The notes below the pieces were generated by a model. It was not told the origin of the DNA, made no database searches, and saw only the letters and a list, made by a program, of their open reading frames with translations. The translations under genes and the position numbers were made by a program. DNA of 6,786 nt, taken from Candidatus Woesearchaeota archaeon (GTDB lineage Archaea; Nanobdellota; Nanobdellia; Woesearchaeales; UBA12501). Below are positions 4,626 through 6,786 of this stretch, one piece after another (position 1 is the first letter of the stretch; the number at the start of each line of letters is the position of its first letter). The DNA is taken from contig JACOVM010000089.1 in NCBI GenBank assembly GCA_016177345.1, positions 1 through 6,786 on the forward strand. The letters are read 5' to 3'.

Positions 4626-4632
4626 ATCACCT
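4626..4632 (-). promoter_or_regulatory. Shine-Dalgarno of the 37-codon gene
   Basis: The - strand reads AGGTGAT, complementary to the conserved 3' end of 16S rRNA, four bases before the ATG at 4621. It decides the start in favour of 4621 over the upstream ATG at 4711. Confidence 0.5.
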
Positions 4633-4663
4633 GTTCTCTGCGATGTAATACTAGAAGGCCAAT

Positions 4664-4674
4664 GAATATATAAG
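4664..4674 (-). promoter_or_regulatory. TATA box of the 37-codon gene
   Basis: The - strand reads CTTATATATTC, about 48 bp upstream of the ATG at 4621, which predicts a leader of roughly 20 bases. Further TATA-like sequence lies at 4681-4697, between this box and the palindrome. Confidence 0.4.
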
Positions 4675-4698
4675 AATGACGTATATAGATTATATAAC

Positions 4699-4739
4699 TG
4701 CGGTGTTGCATAATTAAAGATTAATTATGCAACACCGCA
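4699..4739. repeat. Perfect 19-bp inverted repeat with AGA loop
   Basis: TGCGGTGTTGCATAATTAA (4699-4717) is followed by AGA and its exact reverse complement (4721-4739). It lies upstream of the TATA sequences of the 37-codon gene and downstream of the zinc-ribbon gene, in non-coding DNA. It could be an operator, a terminator or processing hairpin for the zinc-ribbon transcript, or the end of a mobile element. The absence of a T-run directly after it on either strand argues against a simple terminator. Confidence 0.85.
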
Positions 4740-4748
4740 TAACAAGAT

Positions 4749-4792
4749 AAAAAAAGCTAAGAACAATTGACGAAGAACTAATTCACGTTCTT
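4749..4792 (-). terminator. Poly-T terminator after the zinc-ribbon gene
   Basis: Reading the - strand after the stop at 4821, a 6-bp hairpin (AAGAAC 4773-4778 / GTTCTT 4787-4792, loop of 8) is followed by seven T opposite 4749-4755. A U-run is the main archaeal termination signal, and the position fits the end of the zinc-ribbon transcript. Confidence 0.5.
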
Positions 4793-4820
4793 AAACATGC
4801 TTCTATATTTAATTATCTCT

Positions 4821-4979
4821 CTAAATAATCCCGCTTGCGTCTTCGAACTGCCGCTCGTCATCTGGAGAAAGCTCTGCAAATATTTCTTTGCAGTCCTTAC
4901 ATACTGTTTCGCCACGCTTCTTATTGAAGATGACGTTATCGGAACCGCATGCCGGGCATTGTTCTAGTGGCTGTACCAT
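4821..4979 (-). CDS. Stand-alone TFB-type zinc-ribbon protein
   Basis: This 52-residue protein is essentially one zinc ribbon. CPACGS (8-13) and CKDC (27-30) give the C-x2-C...C-x2-C pattern, with VIFNKKRGETVC between them, like the N-terminal ribbon of archaeal TFB (TFIIB), which contacts RNA polymerase. The cyclin folds of TFB are absent. In their place is a short acidic tail (AELSPDDERQFEDASG). The ATG at 4979 is chosen because the - strand TATA box at 5001-5010 lies 26 bp upstream; a longer frame reading back into lonB is rejected. It is transcribed from its own promoter 46 bp after the lonB stop and ends with TAG. A role as a small transcription regulator is inferred; other zinc-ribbon roles, such as ribosome- or RNA-linked ones, are possible. 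Confidence 0.8.
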   Translation of the reverse strand: MVQPLEQCPACGSDNVIFNKKRGETVCKDCKEIFAELSPDDERQFEDASGII

Positions 4980-5000
4980 AGAATAGAAAGAGAGTTGGGG

Positions 5001-5010
5001 ATATTTAAAT
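5001..5010 (-). promoter_or_regulatory. TATA box for the zinc-ribbon gene, flanked by an inverted repeat
   Basis: The - strand reads ATTTAAATAT, centred about 26 bp before the ATG at 4979, predicting a leaderless transcript. A 7-bp inverted repeat (AGAAAGA 4985-4991 / TCTTTCT 5010-5016) brackets the box and would suit a dimeric regulator, though in AT-rich DNA it may be chance. Confidence 0.6.
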
Positions 5011-5025
5011 CTTTCTCTTATTGCT

Positions 5026-6786
5026 TTATGCCCCATTAATCTGGACAATTCTTTTGAGGATGTCTTCCTTTCCTTTCCAGTCTATTGCCTCTCTCAGCAC
5101 TTCAGAAATGGTTGTTACAGGGATAATCTCGATTTTTTTCAGCTCCTCAGCATCGATAACAATGTCTTGCATGTTTGATTTTGGGACAATGACTTTCTTC
5201 AACCCTGCTTCGATAGCAGCCTCAACTTTTGCAGACACTCCGCCAATAGGAAGCACGTTTCCCCGGACAGATAAGCTGCCAGTCATGGCAATATCTTGCT
5301 TTACAGGAATTTGTTTTAATGCAGAGATAATTGATGTTGCAACAGCGATGCTTGCGGAGTCTCCCTCAACACCCTCGTAAGTTTGGAGGAACTGAACATA
5401 AATGTCATACGTTTCTTTAATGTCCTCACCGAAATATTTCTTGATAATAGCAGAAACGTTCTTCACTGCTTCCTTGGCAATTTCACCAAGCTTTCCTGTT
5501 GCGATAATTTCTTTCTCTTTTCCACCTGGCGTGACTTGGCTTTCGATAGGAAGAATGATGCCTGAGTAAATGCCTGTTTCGCCGCCCATCACTGCAAGGC
5601 CGTTGACCCTGCCAACCCTTTTCCCGGTTATGACAATCACTTCGTACTCTTTTCGCTGCTCAACAATTTTATCAGCAAGCTGCTTTTCAAGTGTTCTCGC
5701 AATGTTTTTGCCGGCGATTACGTGCTTTTTCAACGCGAGCTTTGCATGCTCTTCAAGAGCAATGTCTCCTGCGGCGCGAACAAGACCACCGAGCTCGCGC
5801 AGGCGAAGCGTGAGGTGGCCTTTTCTGTTTGCCCGCTTTCGTGCTTCTTCGATAATCGCATCAATAGCCTCTTTGGAGAACTGCGGAATTTTTTCATCTC
5901 GCTTTATTTCCTGGGCGATAAATTGTGCAATTTTGTACCTGTTTTCTGGCGTGTCTTCCATCGTGTCCTGCATGTACACTTCATACCCATACCCTCGAAT
6001 GCGTGATCGAAGTGCAGGATGCATGTGCTTTACTGTTTCAAGATTTCCAGCAGCAATGAGGACAAACTTGCATGGCACTGGATCTGTTCTAACCATTGCT
6101 CCGGCTGATCGCTCACTCTGGCCTGTGATCGCGTACTTTCCTTCTTGCAATGCTGTCAGAAGCTCTTGTTGGGTGTGCGCCTGCAATGTTGCAATCTCAT
6201 CGATAAACAGCACTCCCATATGTGCTTTATGGATCATTCCGGCAACAACGCGCTCGTTTGCTGGCGTTCCTAGCCCGCCTGATTGGAAAGGATCATGAAG
6301 AACATCTCCAAGAAGAGCGCCGGCATGAGCTCCAGTTGCGTCGAGGAATTGGGCGTGCTTTTTCTGATAATTGTCAACGATGAGCTTTGGCATGTTTATT
6401 CGAACGTTCATCTTCTTGTTCACGTTAATGAACATGATCATGCCAACAATAAGAACCATGGTTGTTATCATTGAAGCGGCATAAACGACCGGGTCATCAA
6501 AGGGGAAAATCCTTTTGCTGTACAGCCAATAAGGTATCGCAGAAATGATAAGTGCTATGACGATAAAAATAATATTCTGGTTTTTGAACATGGCTGTGCT
6601 CTGAAGCTTTGCCTTTGCAATAGAATCTCTCCCATGCCCGGCTGGAAGCACTTTGATTAATGGCTGATTCTCATCGTTTTGGTTCGTATACGCGAGAACG
6701 TCGATAAGTTTTTCTTTTGGAAGAAGCTCTGCAAGCGCGAGGCCGAGCATCGACTTTCCTGTTCCAGGCTCTCCGATGAGCAGAAC
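5026..6786 (-). CDS. lonB: Archaeal membrane-bound ATP-dependent protease LonB (5' end outside window)
   Basis: LonB unfolds and degrades abnormal and regulatory proteins, using ATP, at the inner face of the archaeal membrane. The window holds 586 C-terminal residues; the N-terminus lies beyond 6786. Numbering from the edge: Walker A GEPGTGKS (5-12); two transmembrane segments (about 71-89 and 100-122) inserted between Walker A and B, the hallmark of archaeal LonB; Walker B LFIDE (193-197); sensor 1 in AAGNLE (Asn248); an arginine-rich ALRSRIRGYG segment (258-267); then the S16 protease domain with the catalytic Ser in EGDSAS (Ser477) and Lys in GGVSAKVE (Lys520), forming the Ser-Lys dyad. 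All key residues are present, so the enzyme should be active. There is no large N-terminal substrate domain of bacterial LonA type in the visible part. It ends with TAA at 5026-5028, and the separately promoted zinc-ribbon gene follows. Confidence 0.97.
   Translation of the reverse strand, partial: VLLIGEPGTGKSMLGLALAELLPKEKLIDVLAYTNQNDENQPLIKVLPAGHGRDSIAKAKLQSTAMFKNQNIIFIVIALIISAIPYWLYSKRIFPFDDPVVYAASMITTMVLIVGMIMFINVNKKMNVRINMPKLIVDNYQKKHAQFLDATGAHAGALLGDVLHDPFQSGGLGTPANERVVAGMIHKAHMGVLFIDEIATLQAHTQQELLTALQEGKYAITGQSERSAGAMVRTDPVPCKFVLIAAGNLETVKHMHPALRSRIRGYGYEVYMQDTMEDTPENRYKIAQFIAQEIKRDEKIPQFSKEAIDAIIEEARKRANRKGHLTLRLRELGGLVRAAGDIALEEHAKLALKKHVIAGKNIARTLEKQLADKIVEQRKEYEVIVITGKRVGRVNGLAVMGGETGIYSGIILPIESQVTPGGKEKEIIATGKLGEIAKEAVKNVSAIIKKYFGEDIKETYDIYVQFLQTYEGVEGDSASIAVATSIISALKQIPVKQDIAMTGSLSVRGNVLPIGGVSAKVEAAIEAGLKKVIVPKSNMQDIVIDAEELKKIEIIPVTTISEVLREAIDWKGKEDILKRIVQINGA

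Noticed and set aside
4622..4711. N-terminal extension of the 37-codon gene to the ATG at 4711
   Set aside because: It would begin inside the palindrome and upstream of the predicted transcription start. AGGTGAT marks the ATG at 4621 instead.
5570..6298. Long + strand open frame (242 codons) opposite lonB
   Set aside because: It lies wholly within the well-supported lonB gene on the other strand. Its Ser/Cys/Ala-rich product is typical of an antisense shadow, and it shows no family signature.

Overview
The window looks archaeal. The strongest signs are a membrane-type LonB protease (AAA+ domain interrupted by two transmembrane segments), a free-standing TFB-like zinc ribbon, a remnant of the diphthamide gene dph2, and TATA boxes about 25-30 bp upstream of start codons in place of bacterial -10/-35 promoters. 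Five genes appear to be transcribed leaderless. The gene set and compact style fit a DPANN-type archaeon (Woesearchaeota-like), but that placement is inference; no rRNA or other marker gene is present.

Layout. Positions 1-560 hold a small AT-rich cassette on the + strand: the tail of an unknown gene, a Doc/Fic-family protein, and an overlapping 40-codon gene with its own Shine-Dalgarno sequence. Next comes a dph2 gene reduced to its last 60 or so codons (583-768). Two + strand loci (823-1590 and 3142-4470) encode paralogous proteins of a family I do not recognise. They are built from an N-terminal 'WV...Y-A-S' module and a C-terminal 'TYL.G.TV' module. In the second locus the N-terminal module is duplicated and the C-terminal module lies beyond an in-frame TGA. 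Between the two loci, on the - strand, sits trhO (1708-2613), a rhodanese-type tRNA uridine hydroxylase gene that converges on the first paralog across two long hairpins.

Positions 2614-3141 carry no convincing gene but are crowded with inverted repeats, including two that exclude each other. Positions 4471-4820 hold a 37-codon - strand gene, a perfect 41-bp palindrome, related direct repeats, and a terminator-like element. The right end is a - strand pair: the zinc-ribbon protein (4821-4979) with its own TATA box, preceded by lonB (5026 to beyond the right edge), which is cut by the window inside or just before Walker A.

How the genes relate: lonB (protein quality control), the zinc ribbon (probably transcription-linked), trhO (wobble-uridine modification) and dph2 (EF-2 modification) are housekeeping-type genes. 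The Doc cassette and the paralogous WV/TYL family look like accessory material placed among them. The WV/TYL family is the best candidate here for something undescribed.
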